A stretch of DNA of 64,000 bases from assembly GCA_033344875.1 (NCBI GenBank), contig JAWPMO010000001.1, forward strand, positions 1,885,595 through 1,949,594, written 5' to 3'. The notes below the pieces were generated by a model. It saw only the letters and a list, made by a program, of their open reading frames with translations, had not been told where the DNA came from and searched no databases. Below, one piece after another: positions 1 to 11,126 of the stretch. Within the stretch, counting starts at the first letter, position 1, and each line of letters begins with the position of its first letter. The position numbers and the translations under genes are program-made. Source of the stretch: Ilumatobacteraceae bacterium (GTDB taxonomy: Bacteria; Actinomycetota; Acidimicrobiia; Acidimicrobiales; Ilumatobacteraceae).

Positions 1-40
1 CGGTGAAGCGCAACGCAGCAATCGGACGATCTGGCCCGTC

Positions 41-1643
<1,603 letters not shown>

Positions 1644-1647
<4 letters not shown>

Positions 1648-3404
1648 GTCAAGAGCTCCCGGTTGTGCTGCTGGGTCGGATGGACGAGGACCTCGTCGTT
1701 GGACTTACCGGCCGGAACCATCGGGAAGACGTTCTCGTCGGGGTCGGTGCGGAAGTCGATGACGACGCACCGGTCGTTGATCGAGTTGGCCTTCTCGATC
1801 GCGGGTGCGACCTCTTCGGGTGACTCGACCAGGATGCCGACACAGCCCATCGCCTCGGCCCACATCACGAAGTCGGGGCAGGTGCCAGAGTGCAGGTCGG
1901 TCTGGCTGTACCGCTCGTCGTAGAACATGTTCTGCCATTGGCGCACCATGCCCAGCCAGCCGTTGTTGAGGATCGCGACCTTGATCGGGATGTTCTCGAG
2001 CGTGGCGGTCACGAGCTCCTGGGCGGTCATCTGGAAACACCCGTCGCCGTCGACGGCCCACACGGTCCGATCGGGCTGGCCGACCTTGGCACCGATCGCG
2101 GCGGGGACGGAGAAGCCCATCGTGCCGAGACCCCCGGAGTTGACCCAGGTATAGGGCTCTTCGAACTTCCAGAACAGCGACGACCACATCTGGTGCTGGC
2201 CGACGCCGGCGGTCAGGATCGTGCCGTCCGGAGCGTGGTCGCGCAGCTGCTCGAGGCAGAACTGCGGCTTGAGCGCCGAGCCCGGCTCCGACGGTTCGTA
2301 GACGGTCGGGAACGTCTCCTGCCAGCCCGAGATGCGGCTCTTCCACGCGCTCGTGTCGGGCTGGACGACCCCCGACTCCTGCAGGGCACGGATCTGCTTG
2401 ACGATCTCCACGGTGACCTGGCGGCAGTCGCCCACGATCGGCACGTCGGGCTTGCGGACCTTGCCCTGCTCGGCCGGGTCGATGTCGACGTGGATCACCT
2501 TGGCGTCGGGTGCGAACGACGCGACGTTGCCCGTGATCCGATCGTCGAAGCGGGCCCCGAGCGCGATCAGCAGGTCGCTCTTCTGCATCGCGGTGGTCGT
2601 CGCCGCGTTGCCGTGCATGCCGGGCATGCCGAGGTTGAGCGGGTGGCTGTCGGGGAAGACCCCCCGCGCCATCAGCGTGGTCACGACGTGGATGCCGGTC
2701 AGCTCGACGAGCTCGGCGAGCGCGTCGGCCGCTCGCGCCTTGAGCATGCCGCCACCCACGTAGAGCACCGGCCGCTCGGCCTGCATGATCAGCTTGGCAG
2801 CCTCCTTGATCATGCGCGGGTGACCCTTGGTGTTGGGCCGGTACCCCGGCAGCGCGGCGATGACCTCGTCGTCGGTCGGCCACGACCACGTCATCTCCTC
2901 GTTGAGAACGTCTTTCGGCAGATCGATCAGCGTCGGGCCCGGGCGACCGGTGGTCGCGATGTGGAACGCCTGACGGACCGCCATCGGGATGTCGTCGGCG
3001 CTCATCACGAGCTCGTTGTGCTTCGTGCACGAACGGGTGATTCCGACGGTGTCGCACTCCTGGAAGGCGTCGGTGCCGATCGCGGCCGTGCCGACCTGGC
3101 CGGTGATCGCAACCATCGGGATCGAGTCCATGTAAGCGTCCATCAGCGGGGTCACGAGGTTCGTGGCAGCGGGGCCCGAGGTGACGATCGCCACGCCGGG
3201 TCGCCCGGTGACGTGGGCATACCCCTCGGCCATGTGGCCGGCGCCCTGCTCGTGACGGACGAGCACGTGCCGGATCGACGACTCGAGCAGCGGGTCGTAC
3301 ACGGGCATGATGCAGCCACCTGGCATGCCGAACATCACGTCGACCTGTTCCAACTCGAGCGCTCTGATCAGGGCCTGCGCTCCTGTCATCGTCGTCGTTG
3401 TCAT
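1644..3404 (-). CDS. ilvB: Acetolactate synthase catalytic subunit
   Basis: Thiamine-diphosphate enzyme condensing two pyruvates, or pyruvate with 2-oxobutyrate, at the first common step of branched-chain amino acid synthesis. The 586-residue length is typical. The N-terminal ThDP domain has [11 protein letters not shown] and the catalytic glutamate in [14 protein letters not shown]; the C-terminal ThDP/Mg motif starts [14 protein letters not shown] and ends NNGWLG. The ATG at 3404 has a purine-rich GGAGAAAC segment just upstream. Expression is probably controlled by the leader peptide and attenuator immediately upstream. Confidence 0.97.
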
Positions 3405-3452
3405 GGTGTTTCTCCTGTGGGCGGGTGGGGTTGAGTCTGACGAAGGGTCCGG

Positions 3453-3485
3453 AAAAATGAAACGACCTCCCGTGTCGGGAGGTCG
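3453..3485 (-). terminator. ilvB transcription attenuator hairpin
   Basis: On the minus strand, a perfect 9-bp stem (CGACCTCCC paired with GGGAGGTCG, 5-nt loop, positions 3463-3485) is followed by a T-rich tract at 3452-3462. It lies between the branched-chain leader peptide and ilvB, exactly where an attenuator terminator should be. It is the only canonical intrinsic terminator I found in the window. Confidence 0.85.
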
Positions 3486-3515
3486 GGGCGCACGCGGCGA
3501 GGGAAACCGGGTGCG

Positions 3516-3557
3516 CTAGTCGATGAGTACTACGAGGGCACGGAAGTCGGCGCGCAT
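3516..3557 (-). CDS. ilvB operon leader peptide, 13 aa
   Basis: An ATG-initiated ORF reads M-R-A-D-F-R-A-L-V-V-L-I-D-stop. Five consecutive residues (L-V-V-L-I) are the three end products of the pathway, the classic signature of a ribosome-mediated attenuation leader. Its stop lies 30 nt upstream of the terminator stem. An imperfect -10 (CAGAAT) 7 nt before the ATG suggests the leader mRNA may itself be leaderless; that part is tentative. Confidence 0.8.
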   Translation of the reverse strand: MRADFRALVVLID

Positions 3558-3636
3558 GACCCAGATTCTGCCAGACGAAGCCGGATCGCGCAACATCGAC
3601 GCGGAACGGTGCCGTCAGAGCGGCCGCACCGTCGAA

Positions 3637-3642
3637 TAACGT
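3637..3642 (+). promoter_or_regulatory. -10 element of a leaderless promoter (MOSC gene)
   Basis: TAACGT, then a 6-nt spacer, then the ATG at 3649. No Shine-Dalgarno sequence fits. It lies close to the oppositely oriented ilvB leader region. Confidence 0.6.
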
Positions 3643-3648
3643 CCGTTC

Positions 3649-4341
3649 ATGCACGTGCGGGAGATCTGGCGCTATCCGGTCAAATCGATGGGTGGGGAAT
3701 CGCTGACCGGCTGCGACGTCGACGAGCGAGGGCTCGAGTTCGACCGGGCGTGGGGCGTGTACGACCCGGCGACCGGCATGGTGCTCACGGCCCGACGCGA
3801 ACCGTCGCTGCTGTTCCTGTCGGCGAAGGTCGTCGGCGGCCGTCCCGACATCCGGACCGAGACCGACGACGACGTGTCGAGCGACGACGATCTGTCCGCG
3901 TGGCTGGGACGACCGGTCGAGATCCGTTCGGCCGCCGACGGACCGGCCACGTTCGAGAACCCCGTCGACGTCGACACCGAGACCGACTGGATGAGTTGGC
4001 AGAGCGCCGGGACCACGTTCCACGACGGCCGCTCGACGATCTCGTTCGTGACGCGGGCGACCCTGCGCGACTGGGACGGGCGCCGCTTCCGCATGAACCT
4101 GACGCTCGACGGCGACGGCGAGGACCAACTCGACGGGTTGATCACGGTCGGCACGAGCACGCTGTCGATCCGCAAACCGATCGAACGGTGCGTGATGGTG
4201 TCCCGACCGCAGCCGGGCATCGAACGTGATCTCGGTGTGCTGAAGACGATCATCCGCGAGCGGAACAACCAGCTCGGCGTCGGCGCGACCGTGGCGTCGT
4301 CGGGCCACATCGACGTCGGCGACGTCGTGCTCCCCGGCTGA
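3649..4341 (+). CDS. MOSC-domain protein (YcbX-like)
   Basis: The protein starts with the MOSC N-terminal beta-barrel signature (IWRYPVKSM) and continues into a MOSC domain of the kind found in molybdenum-cofactor sulfurases and the E. coli YcbX group. Members handle sulfur or reduce N-hydroxylated compounds using Moco. At 230 residues it matches short MOSC proteins without the C-terminal ferredoxin domain. The conserved N-terminal start and the -10 element placed 6 nt upstream fix the ATG. It is transcribed divergently from the ilv operon. Substrate unknown. Confidence 0.85.
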   Translation: MHVREIWRYPVKSMGGESLTGCDVDERGLEFDRAWGVYDPATGMVLTARREPSLLFLSAKVVGGRPDIRTETDDDVSSDDDLSAWLGRPVEIRSAADGPATFENPVDVDTETDWMSWQSAGTTFHDGRSTISFVTRATLRDWDGRRFRMNLTLDGDGEDQLDGLITVGTSTLSIRKPIERCVMVSRPQPGIERDLGVLKTIIRERNNQLGVGATVASSGHIDVGDVVLPG

Positions 4342-4375
4342 CGGGCGGGCCGACCAGCGGCCGGACCACGCCGTC

Positions 4376-6433
4376 TCAGAGCAGCTCGGGTCGCCGCCAC
4401 TCCTCGTCGAGCACGTGCTCGGCGAGAAACGCGAGCACGGTGTCGTACCAGATGCGCGCGTTGCCGGGCGCCAGCACCCAGTGGTTCTCGTCGGGGAAGT
4501 AGAGGAACTTCGACGGCACCTCACGCTTCTGCAGGTCGTACCAGAGCCGCAGGCCCTCCCCGATCGGCACCCGGTAGTCCTTGTCGCCGTGGATCACCAG
4601 CATCGGGGTGACGATCGCATCGGCGTACCGGTGCGGCGAGTTCGCCTCGTAGCGCTCGGGCTCGTTCAACGGGTGTCCGAACTCCTTCTCCCAGTAGAAC
4701 GACGCGTCGGTGCTCCCCACGAAGCCGTCGAGATGCCACAGGCTCGCGTGCGTGACGATCGCCCGGAACCGGTCGGTCTGCGTCGCCACCCAGTTCGCCA
4801 TGTACCCACCGAACGAACCGCCCATCGCCGCCGTACGGGACGCGTCGATCTCGGGCAACTCGACCGCCGCGTCGACGGCGGCCATCAGGTCGGTGAACGG
4901 CTCGTTGCCCCACGCGCCCCAACCGCGACGGACGAAGTCCTGGCCGAAACCCTGCGACAGTCCGGGGTTGGGCATCAGGACCGCGTAGCCCTGGGCAGCC
5001 AGATTCCACGGACACCAGCGCCATGACCACGCGTTCCAACTCATGAGCGGCCCGCCGTGGATCCACAGGACCAACGGCGCCGGCGACTCCGCCGAGGCAC
5101 CGTCGGGAAGCACGAGCCACGACTGCACCCGCGCGCCGTCGGCGGCCTCGGCGTCGACCGAACGGAAGGTGCCGGGCACCGACGTGATCGCTCCGGGGTG
5201 CGGCAGCACCGTGGGGACCTGACCCGCCGCGCTCGGGTCGAGCCGGACCGGTTCCGGAGGCGTGTCGACCGTCGATCGGAGGGCGTAGATCGCCGATCCG
5301 TCGGCGGCCACCTGCAGGTCGCTGTAGGCCCCTTCGGCGGTCAGGCGAACCGGCGTCTCCCCGGGGACCACCCGGAAGATCGGCCGGTGCCCGTCGTCGT
5401 CGGCCACGAAGTAGACGGCCGTGCCGGCGGCGTCGAACTGCGGACTGTCGGGCCAACGATCGAAGCCGGGCGTCAGCTCGTCGGCGTCACCCGTAGCGAG
5501 ATCGACGACCACGAGCGTCTGGTCCGGCGGTTCGTCGTGCGTCGACTGCTGCTGACGGACGAAGACGATCCGCGAGGAGTCGGGCGAGAACGCCGGTGCC
5601 TCCATCGACGCGTCATCGGCATCGCCGAGCACACGGAGCTCGGACGTGCCCGTGTCGACGACCACGAGCCGACTCCGCCAACCCGCCGGGCCATCGGGCA
5701 CACGCTGCGGGTAGGCCAACAGGCGACCGGAGGGCGACAGCACGACCGACTCCCCCACGCCATGCGGCACGCCCGCATCGGGCGTCAGGTCGCGCCACGA
5801 AGCCTCGTCGACCGCGGTGTCGCCGGGCAGATCGCCGACCCAGAACGCGTGTGGCACCGACGAGCCGAGGTCGTGGTCCCAGTAACGCACCGGATAGTTC
5901 TCGTGGAGGACGGCGCTGACCCCGGCCTGCTCCCGGGCGTCGCGCAACTCGGTGTCGGCGGCCAGGTCGTCGCTCGTCGGCGCGATCGAGGCCGACACCA
6001 CGACCTCCCCCGTGTCGGCGGCGACGGCGACACCGTCGAGTCCTGCCGCACGCGAGACGACCAGGCGGGCCTCGCCGCCCTCCGCCGGCAGGCTCCAGAG
6101 GGCCGGCTTCGGGTCCTTGGCATCGGCCCCGGCGTCGGGATCGGGACGCTTCGACAGGAACAGCAGCGAACCGTCGGGGGCGAACACCGGAGACGCCTCG
6201 CCGGGGGCACTTCGCGTCAGGCGCCGCGCCTCACCGGAGCCTGTGGTGTCCAGCTCCCACAGCGCTGTCTGGAACTTCTTGCCGTCGGCGTCGAGCGTCG
6301 CGACCGAGGTGACCAGTCGGCTGCCCCCGACCGACAGTGCGAGTCCCGAGAGTCGCGGGATCGCGACGAACTGGTCGAGGCGATGGAACGGCGTCGGGGC
6401 CGCTTCGTCGGTCACTGTCGGGTTCGTCGCCAT
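4376..6433 (-). CDS. S9 family prolyl oligopeptidase-like peptidase
   Basis: Probably a cytosolic serine peptidase of the acylaminoacyl-peptidase/dipeptidyl-peptidase group; no signal peptide is seen. The first 400 or so residues contain WD40/TolB-like beta-propeller repeats (for example SPDSSRIVFV and APDGSLLFLS). The alpha/beta-hydrolase C-terminus has the nucleophile in GGSFGGY (Ser about 540), Asp in HGDKDYRVP (about 614) and His in ENHW (about 649). The length of 685 residues is usual. AGGAG lies 11 nt before the ATG. Confidence 0.93.
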   Translation of the reverse strand: MATNPTVTDEAAPTPFHRLDQFVAIPRLSGLALSVGGSRLVTSVATLDADGKKFQTALWELDTTGSGEARRLTRSAPGEASPVFAPDGSLLFLSKRPDPDAGADAKDPKPALWSLPAEGGEARLVVSRAAGLDGVAVAADTGEVVVSASIAPTSDDLAADTELRDAREQAGVSAVLHENYPVRYWDHDLGSSVPHAFWVGDLPGDTAVDEASWRDLTPDAGVPHGVGESVVLSPSGRLLAYPQRVPDGPAGWRSRLVVVDTGTSELRVLGDADDASMEAPAFSPDSSRIVFVRQQQSTHDEPPDQTLVVVDLATGDADELTPGFDRWPDSPQFDAAGTAVYFVADDDGHRPIFRVVPGETPVRLTAEGAYSDLQVAADGSAIYALRSTVDTPPEPVRLDPSAAGQVPTVLPHPGAITSVPGTFRSVDAEAADGARVQSWLVLPDGASAESPAPLVLWIHGGPLMSWNAWSWRWCPWNLAAQGYAVLMPNPGLSQGFGQDFVRRGWGAWGNEPFTDLMAAVDAAVELPEIDASRTAAMGGSFGGYMANWVATQTDRFRAIVTHASLWHLDGFVGSTDASFYWEKEFGHPLNEPERYEANSPHRYADAIVTPMLVIHGDKDYRVPIGEGLRLWYDLQKREVPSKFLYFPDENHWVLAPGNARIWYDTVLAFLAEHVLDEEWRRPELL

Positions 6434-6478
6434 GGTGCGTTGTCTCCTGGTTCGCCGGATGTCGTGCCCTGGCGGGCG

Positions 6479-6484
6479 ACGGTA
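6479..6484 (-). promoter_or_regulatory. Candidate -10 for the S9 peptidase gene
   Basis: TACCGT on the minus strand about 45 nt before the peptidase ATG, predicting a short leader that contains the AGGAG ribosome-binding site. It makes the peptidase a likely separate unit from the katE operon upstream. Confidence 0.4.
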
Positions 6485-6525
6485 CCGGATCGTCGGGTGG
6501 CGGCCGGTCGCGACGCCGGCCGATC

Positions 6526-7623
6526 TCAGGTCGTCAGGACGATCAGGCCCTCGTCGGCCAGTCGGCGGACGAGTACGAGCCGGTCGTCGGTATCGAGCCC
6601 CGGCAGGTCACCGACCTCCAGTCGGTCACCGTCCGGGCCGTCGCTGTCGGCGATCGCGACCAGTGCCGGGGCGACGAAGCCGGGCATCGTCAGCGAGCCA
6701 CCGTTCCACCGACACCGCACCCGCTCACCGGCCTGCTCGACGATCGGATCCGACGCCGCGACCAGTTCGATCCCGGTGTGTTCGTCGATCGGTCCCCTGG
6801 TGACGGCGCGCTCGATGATCCCGCCGGGGTCGCGCCGGGCCGGGCGGCGGACGGCACGCTCGACCTCATCGGCGTCGACGTCCGCCAGCGCTCGGCGGAC
6901 GCCGTCGAGCGCGGCCGACAGCGTGGTCGACAACGGTGCCGACCGACCGATCGGCACCGGCGGCGCGGTGACCTCCAGCCGGTCGAGCGCTGCCCGCACC
7001 AGGCGTGACGGGCCGGGCCGGTGGACGCCCACGGTGACGTGGAGCGAAGGTCGGTCGTGGGTCGAGGCGTCGTGGTGCACACCGGCGGGCAGATAGAGCA
7101 CCTCACCGACGCGCAGTTCGAACTCGCCGAGACCGTCGACGTCCCAGTGTTTCGACCCGTGGGTCTGCACGACGAACACGTCGTGGCCGTCGGCATGACG
7201 GCGGAGACCGCTGGTTCCCGGTGGGGTCAGGTAGGCGTTGCACTGCACCGGCCAACCGATCTCCGCTTCGAGTTCGGCGCACCATGTCGACATGGGCGAC
7301 CAAGTGCGTTGCAGCGACTGCAACACGATCGTCGCTCCCCGTCGGTACTCGTCGAGCACCTTCGCTGCGTCGGCGACGTCGCGCAGCGTCGTACTGCCGA
7401 TCCGGGTCGGTGAACAGAAGTCCGCCGACGGGACGCGTCGACCGCCGCGGACGAGACGGATGGCGGGCACCCTCGCCGACGAGGTGATGATGCGATCGAC
7501 ATCGGCGAGCGTGAGGGGAACGGGCGATGCGAGATCGGCATCACCCGTGCGCAACGGTTGCGTCCCCCACACTTCACGGCCGAAGCGGTCGACGTCGCCC
7601 ACGAGGGCGGCGAGGGTGCTCAC
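6526..7623 (-). CDS. JmjC/cupin-4 family oxygenase
   Basis: A 365-residue protein resembling the ribosomal oxygenase group (YcfD/NO66/MINA), Fe(II)/2-oxoglutarate enzymes that hydroxylate ribosomal proteins. The JmjC-type core shows RRHADGHDVFVVQ (metal ligands His and Asp, about residues 141-145) and LPAGVHHD (about 177-184, distal His). A C-terminal winged-helix-like region follows. It starts 4 nt after the small acidic gene and is the last gene of the katE operon. The substrate cannot be told from sequence. Confidence 0.85.
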   Translation of the reverse strand: MSTLAALVGDVDRFGREVWGTQPLRTGDADLASPVPLTLADVDRIITSSARVPAIRLVRGGRRVPSADFCSPTRIGSTTLRDVADAAKVLDEYRRGATIVLQSLQRTWSPMSTWCAELEAEIGWPVQCNAYLTPPGTSGLRRHADGHDVFVVQTHGSKHWDVDGLGEFELRVGEVLYLPAGVHHDASTHDRPSLHVTVGVHRPGPSRLVRAALDRLEVTAPPVPIGRSAPLSTTLSAALDGVRRALADVDADEVERAVRRPARRDPGGIIERAVTRGPIDEHTGIELVAASDPIVEQAGERVRCRWNGGSLTMPGFVAPALVAIADSDGPDGDRLEVGDLPGLDTDDRLVLVRRLADEGLIVLTT

Positions 7624-7627
7624 CTGG

Positions 7628-7807
7628 TCAGGCTTCGTCGCCGGTGTCCTTCGAGTGCTCGCCGGGGGCGTCGAGGTTCTCGTCGTCTTCCGTCGGTCCG
7701 TCGGCTTCGTCGCCGGTGTCCTTCGAGTGCTCGCCGGGGGCGTCGAGGTTCTCGTCGTCCTCCGTCGGGCCGTTGCGGGTGATGTCGTTGTCTGCCAGGT
7801 TGCTCAT
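7628..7807 (-). CDS. Small acidic protein, internally duplicated
   Basis: A 59-residue, very acidic, hydrophilic protein lying between two genes with gaps of 4 and 5 nt, so it is part of the operon. After a 12-residue N-terminus, the rest is one unit (GPTEDDENLDAPGEHSKDTG plus DEAD) present twice. No hydrophobic core is visible, so it is probably intrinsically disordered. I do not recognise the family. The position inside a catalase operon suggests a stress role, which is inference. Its tight spacing is the main evidence that it is a real gene. Confidence 0.65.
   Translation of the reverse strand: MSNLADNDITRNGPTEDDENLDAPGEHSKDTGDEADGPTEDDENLDAPGEHSKDTGDEA
7631..7774 (-). repeat. 72-bp tandem duplication inside the small acidic gene
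   Basis: Two adjacent 72-bp copies (about 7631-7702 and 7703-7774) keep the reading frame and differ at only a few synonymous-type positions. Near-identity at DNA level points to recent duplication. Confidence 0.9.
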
Positions 7808-7812
7808 GGCGA

Positions 7813-8352
7813 TCAGGTACCCGCTTTCGCCGCATTCGATGCACATGATCCGTCGGATTCTTCGCCGCCGACGAACGCGATCGATGTGGCGAGCCGATGG
7901 AGGCGCTGGAGCTCCGCGACCTGAGCGTCCGCGCGACTGTCGAGCTCGGCCAGATCGACACCGGCGAGCCGTTGGCTCCCGGCGTACGTCCGCAACGACC
8001 GCCAACCGAGCTGCTTGCCGACCACACCGGCGATCAACGCTTCCAGCTCCACCACCCGCGAGAGCGGGCTGGGTCGGACGAGGTTGCCGTTCAGCTTCAG
8101 ACGGGCGAGCCGCTCGCCGACGACGGCGCCCAGTCGCTTGACGCAGCCGCCGTCGGCCCCCACGCCCTCGCGGACGATGTCGAGGGCGCGCCGGTCGTCG
8201 TCGATCTCGTCGGCGAGCGAGACGAGCGATGCGAAGTCGGGCTCGTCGCCGTAGCGATCGGCGAGCCGCCGAGCCAGCGAGACACCACCGGCCGCGCCGG
8301 CCCGGTGGTCCTCGAGGTACGTCGAGAGCAGATCGTCGCGCTCGGTGCTCAT
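7813..8352 (-). CDS. Conserved actinobacterial hypothetical protein
   Basis: 179 residues, almost entirely helical by composition, beginning with a segment of the type [16 protein letters not shown] followed by LARRLADRY. Similar N-terminal motifs (YLxDHxAGAxxGxxLARR) recur in uncharacterised actinobacterial proteins I have seen; the fold may be a four-helix bundle. The ATG at 8352 overlaps the catalase stop in an ATGA arrangement, so it is translationally coupled to katE. No catalytic motif is visible. Function unknown; a role with catalase in oxidative stress is inferred from coupling only. Confidence 0.8.
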   Translation of the reverse strand: MSTERDDLLSTYLEDHRAGAAGGVSLARRLADRYGDEPDFASLVSLADEIDDDRRALDIVREGVGADGGCVKRLGAVVGERLARLKLNGNLVRPSPLSRVVELEALIAGVVGKQLGWRSLRTYAGSQRLAGVDLAELDSRADAQVAELQRLHRLATSIAFVGGEESDGSCASNAAKAGT

Positions 8353-10457
8353 GAGGCGTCGTCCTGCGCCGGCAGCTCCCGGGCCCACCGGCGAAGATCG
8401 CGACACGCTGCCACGAACGCCTCGGCCGACTTCTTCGTGGAACCGAGCGCGAGGTAGCCATCGTCCCGCATCGACTCGTCGAGACCGGCCGCCTCGAGCA
8501 GCGGATCGGCGTTGGGTCCGCACGCCACGAATTTCGCGTGGGCGTGTGCGTCGGCGACGAAGTCGCGGGCGGTCGGGGTCGCCGCCATCGTCGCGGCACC
8601 GTCTTCGGTGAGGACGATCGCGACCGCGTCGAACAGCACCGACGGTCCACCGTCGACCTGTTCGTCGATCACGAGTTGGTTGCCGTCGCTGTCGGTCACG
8701 CCCTCTCGCGTCGGTCCGACGAGCATCAGCTGCGCGCCCTCTGACTTCAGCGCCCGTCGCAGCGCCCGCAACGTCTTCGCGTCGGCCCCGTCGGTCACGA
8801 GGGCGCCGACTCGGCGACCGGCGAACGACTCCGGTCCGTTCCGGATGATGCTCAGCGCCGGCGATTCGGGCAGGTCGGTCATCGGCTGCGCCGCCGGCGC
8901 GATCCGCTCGGGCACGTCGATGCCGAGGCCGACGGCGACACCGGCCGCGAGGTCGTCGTCGATGTTGCGGAGCTGGCCGACGACACGCTCCCGGATCGCC
9001 GGGACCTCGACCTTCGACAGCTCGAACACGAGGGCGTCCTGGAGGTGCTGCTGCTCGACGGGGGTTTGGCTCACGTAGAACTGCCGGGCCTGACTGAAGT
9101 GGTCGGCGAACGAGTCGGGGCGGAGACGGCGCTGGTCGCCCTCGACCGCCGAGGCGTGCGACCGGTAGCCGCCCTCGGGATCCTCGCGCGGCCCGCCCTG
9201 ATCGCCCCACGAGTTCGGCTCGTAGTTGGCGCGACCGACCGGGTTCTTCATGGCCATGTGCCCGTCCTGCTGGAAGTGAGCCATCGGGCACCGGGGCGCG
9301 TTGACGGGGAGGTGGGTGAAGTTCGGCGAACCCAACCGCTTGAGCTGCGTGTCGAGGTACGAGAAGTTGCGACCCTGCAACAGCGGGTCGTTCGTGAAGT
9401 CGATGCCCGGCACGACGTTCTGGGTGCAGAACGCGACCTGCTCGGTCTCGGCGAAGAAGTTGTCGACCGTCCGGTCGAGCACCATTCGTCCGATCGGACG
9501 CACCGGCACCAACTCTTCGGGGATGATCTTCGTGGCGTCGAGGATGTCGAAGTCGAACGAGTCGGCGAAGTCGTCGTCGAAGAGCTGGACGCCGAGTTCC
9601 CACTCGGGGTGATCGCCCTGCTGGATCGCGTTCCAGAGATCGCGGCGGTGGAAGTCGGGGTCGGCACCGTTGATCTTGACGGCCTCGTTCCAGACGACCG
9701 ACTGGAGGCCCTGCTTCGGCTTCCAGTGGAACTTCACATAGGTGCTCTCACCCGCCTCGTTCACGAACCTGAACGAGTGGACGCCGAAGCCCTCCATGAA
9801 TCGGAACGAGCGCGGGATCGCCCGGTCGGACATGATCCACATGACCATGTGCATCGACTCCGGCATCAGGCCGATGAAGTCCCAGAAGTTGTCGTGCGCG
9901 GTCTGTGCCTGCGGGAAGCCCCGATCGGGTTCCGGCTTGGCAGCGTGGATCAGGTCGGGGAACTTCATCGCGTCCTGGATGAAGAAGACCGGGATGTTGT
10001 TGCCGACGAGATCCCAGTTGCCTTCCTGCGTGTAGAACTTGACCGCGAAGCCGCGCACGTCGCGCGCAAGGTCGAACGAGCCCTTGTTGCCCGCCACGGT
10101 CGAGAACCGGACGAACACGTCGGTGCGCTCTCCGGGCCGCTGGAACAGGTCAGCCCGCGTGACGTCGGCGAGCGACTCGTACGTCTCGAAGTAGCCCTTG
10201 GCACCGAATCCGCGGGCGTGAACGACCCGCTCGGGAATCCGTTCGTGGTCGAAGTGGAAGATCTTCTCCCGCATCACGAAGTCCTCGAGCAGCTGTGGTC
10301 CGCGCGGGCCGGCCGTCAACGTGTTCTGGTCGTCCGAGATCGGAACGCCCTGCTGGGTGGTGAGTCGGGTGCCGTCCCCGGCCTCGCCGACGACCTGGTG
10401 CGTCGCGCCGCCGTCGCCCTGCTCGCCGCTTCGGGCCTTCGAACCTGTTCGTGCCAT
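8349..10457 (-). CDS. katE: Large-subunit catalase (HPII type)
   Basis: Haem catalase of clade II that dismutates hydrogen peroxide in the cytoplasm. From the ATG at 10457 it is 702 residues. Catalytic His is in [12 protein letters not shown] (about 77), Asn in [11 protein letters not shown] (about 153) and the proximal haem Tyr in [14 protein letters not shown] (about 365). Residues from about 540 form the DJ-1/PfpI-like domain unique to large-subunit catalases. The start is decided by GGAGG 6 nt before the ATG; the frame stays open 27 codons further upstream. It heads an operon with three downstream genes. Confidence 0.96.
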   Translation of the reverse strand: MARTGSKARSGEQGDGGATHQVVGEAGDGTRLTTQQGVPISDDQNTLTAGPRGPQLLEDFVMREKIFHFDHERIPERVVHARGFGAKGYFETYESLADVTRADLFQRPGERTDVFVRFSTVAGNKGSFDLARDVRGFAVKFYTQEGNWDLVGNNIPVFFIQDAMKFPDLIHAAKPEPDRGFPQAQTAHDNFWDFIGLMPESMHMVMWIMSDRAIPRSFRFMEGFGVHSFRFVNEAGESTYVKFHWKPKQGLQSVVWNEAVKINGADPDFHRRDLWNAIQQGDHPEWELGVQLFDDDFADSFDFDILDATKIIPEELVPVRPIGRMVLDRTVDNFFAETEQVAFCTQNVVPGIDFTNDPLLQGRNFSYLDTQLKRLGSPNFTHLPVNAPRCPMAHFQQDGHMAMKNPVGRANYEPNSWGDQGGPREDPEGGYRSHASAVEGDQRRLRPDSFADHFSQARQFYVSQTPVEQQHLQDALVFELSKVEVPAIRERVVGQLRNIDDDLAAGVAVGLGIDVPERIAPAAQPMTDLPESPALSIIRNGPESFAGRRVGALVTDGADAKTLRALRRALKSEGAQLMLVGPTREGVTDSDGNQLVIDEQVDGGPSVLFDAVAIVLTEDGAATMAATPTARDFVADAHAHAKFVACGPNADPLLEAAGLDESMRDDGYLALGSTKKSAEAFVAACRDLRRWARELPAQDDAS

Positions 10458-10506
10458 GGTGACCTCCGGTGTCGTGGGTGTGTCGTGTCTGCGTGTCCGA
10501 ACGGAT

Positions 10507-10512
10507 TTACCC
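10507..10512 (-). promoter_or_regulatory. Possible SigB/SigF-type -10 upstream of katE
   Basis: GGGTAA on the minus strand, about 50 nt before the katE ATG. This matches the -10 of SigB/SigF-dependent promoters, but I see no convincing GTTT-type -35 at the right distance. Confidence 0.25.
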
Positions 10513-10538
10513 AAAGGTGTCCGCGGTGATGCATCCAC

Positions 10539-11126
10539 TCAGGTCCGGCGCCACACCCCGAGCTCGAACGAGTCGTCGAGGTACGTGACCACGCGGGCGA
10601 GCCCGGGGACGCGGTCCAGCCAGGACGCGACCTCACACCCCCGCATCGGGTAGTCGGTCTCGCCGGTGTAGTGAACCGCGAGCACGTCGCCACCGGGAGC
10701 GACACGGCGCCGCAGCTCCGCACCCGCGACCTCGCGCCCTGGCTCACTGAGGTAGTAGGCGATCTCCGACAGGACGAGGAGGTCGATCGGCTCGTCCGGC
10801 CACCAGGCAGGAAATGCCGCACAGTCGACCGTCACGTGCGGCTGACCGACGAGACGACGACGCGCCCGTTCGGCGACCTCGGGGACGAGGTCGGTCGCGA
10901 CGAGGCGGCCGCAACGGGGTGCCAGCAGTTCCGTGAGGGCACCGTTGGCGCAGCCGGGCTCGAACGCGCACGCGTACCTCGGCTCGGGCAGCGCTGCGAG
11001 TGACAGGGCGTACTTCCGGCGCTCGTACCACCGACGGTCGAAGCCCCACGGATCGTCGTCGCCGTCGTACATGTCGCGGAAGTACTCGGTGTCGTGGTGC
11101 AACCGTGTGCCGTCCGGCGTGCTCAC
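10539..11126 (-). CDS. SAM-dependent methyltransferase (NodS-like)
   Basis: 195-residue class I methyltransferase. The N-terminus FRDMYDGDDDPWGF followed by WYERRKY and motif I (FEPGCANGALTELLA) are typical of the NodS-like group, which includes N-methyltransferases acting on sugar amines. Motif VLSEIAYYL is the post-III region. The GTG start at 11126 overlaps the dehydrogenase stop (GTGA), giving tight coupling. Next to a PIG-L deacetylase and a glycosyltransferase, methylation of a deacetylated amino sugar is plausible but unproven. Confidence 0.85.
   Translation of the reverse strand: MSTPDGTRLHHDTEYFRDMYDGDDDPWGFDRRWYERRKYALSLAALPEPRYACAFEPGCANGALTELLAPRCGRLVATDLVPEVAERARRRLVGQPHVTVDCAAFPAWWPDEPIDLLVLSEIAYYLSEPGREVAGAELRRRVAPGGDVLAVHYTGETDYPMRGCEVASWLDRVPGLARVVTYLDDSFELGVWRRT

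Noticed and set aside
1890-3434. 514-codon plus-strand ORF antisense to ilvB
   Set aside because: His/Arg-rich shadow frame of a certain ilvB gene.
5057-7096. 679-codon plus-strand ORF antisense to the S9 peptidase and cupin genes
   Set aside because: Arg/Gly-rich, no domain or start signal; an antisense shadow of GC-rich coding DNA. The opposite strand has complete catalytic motifs.
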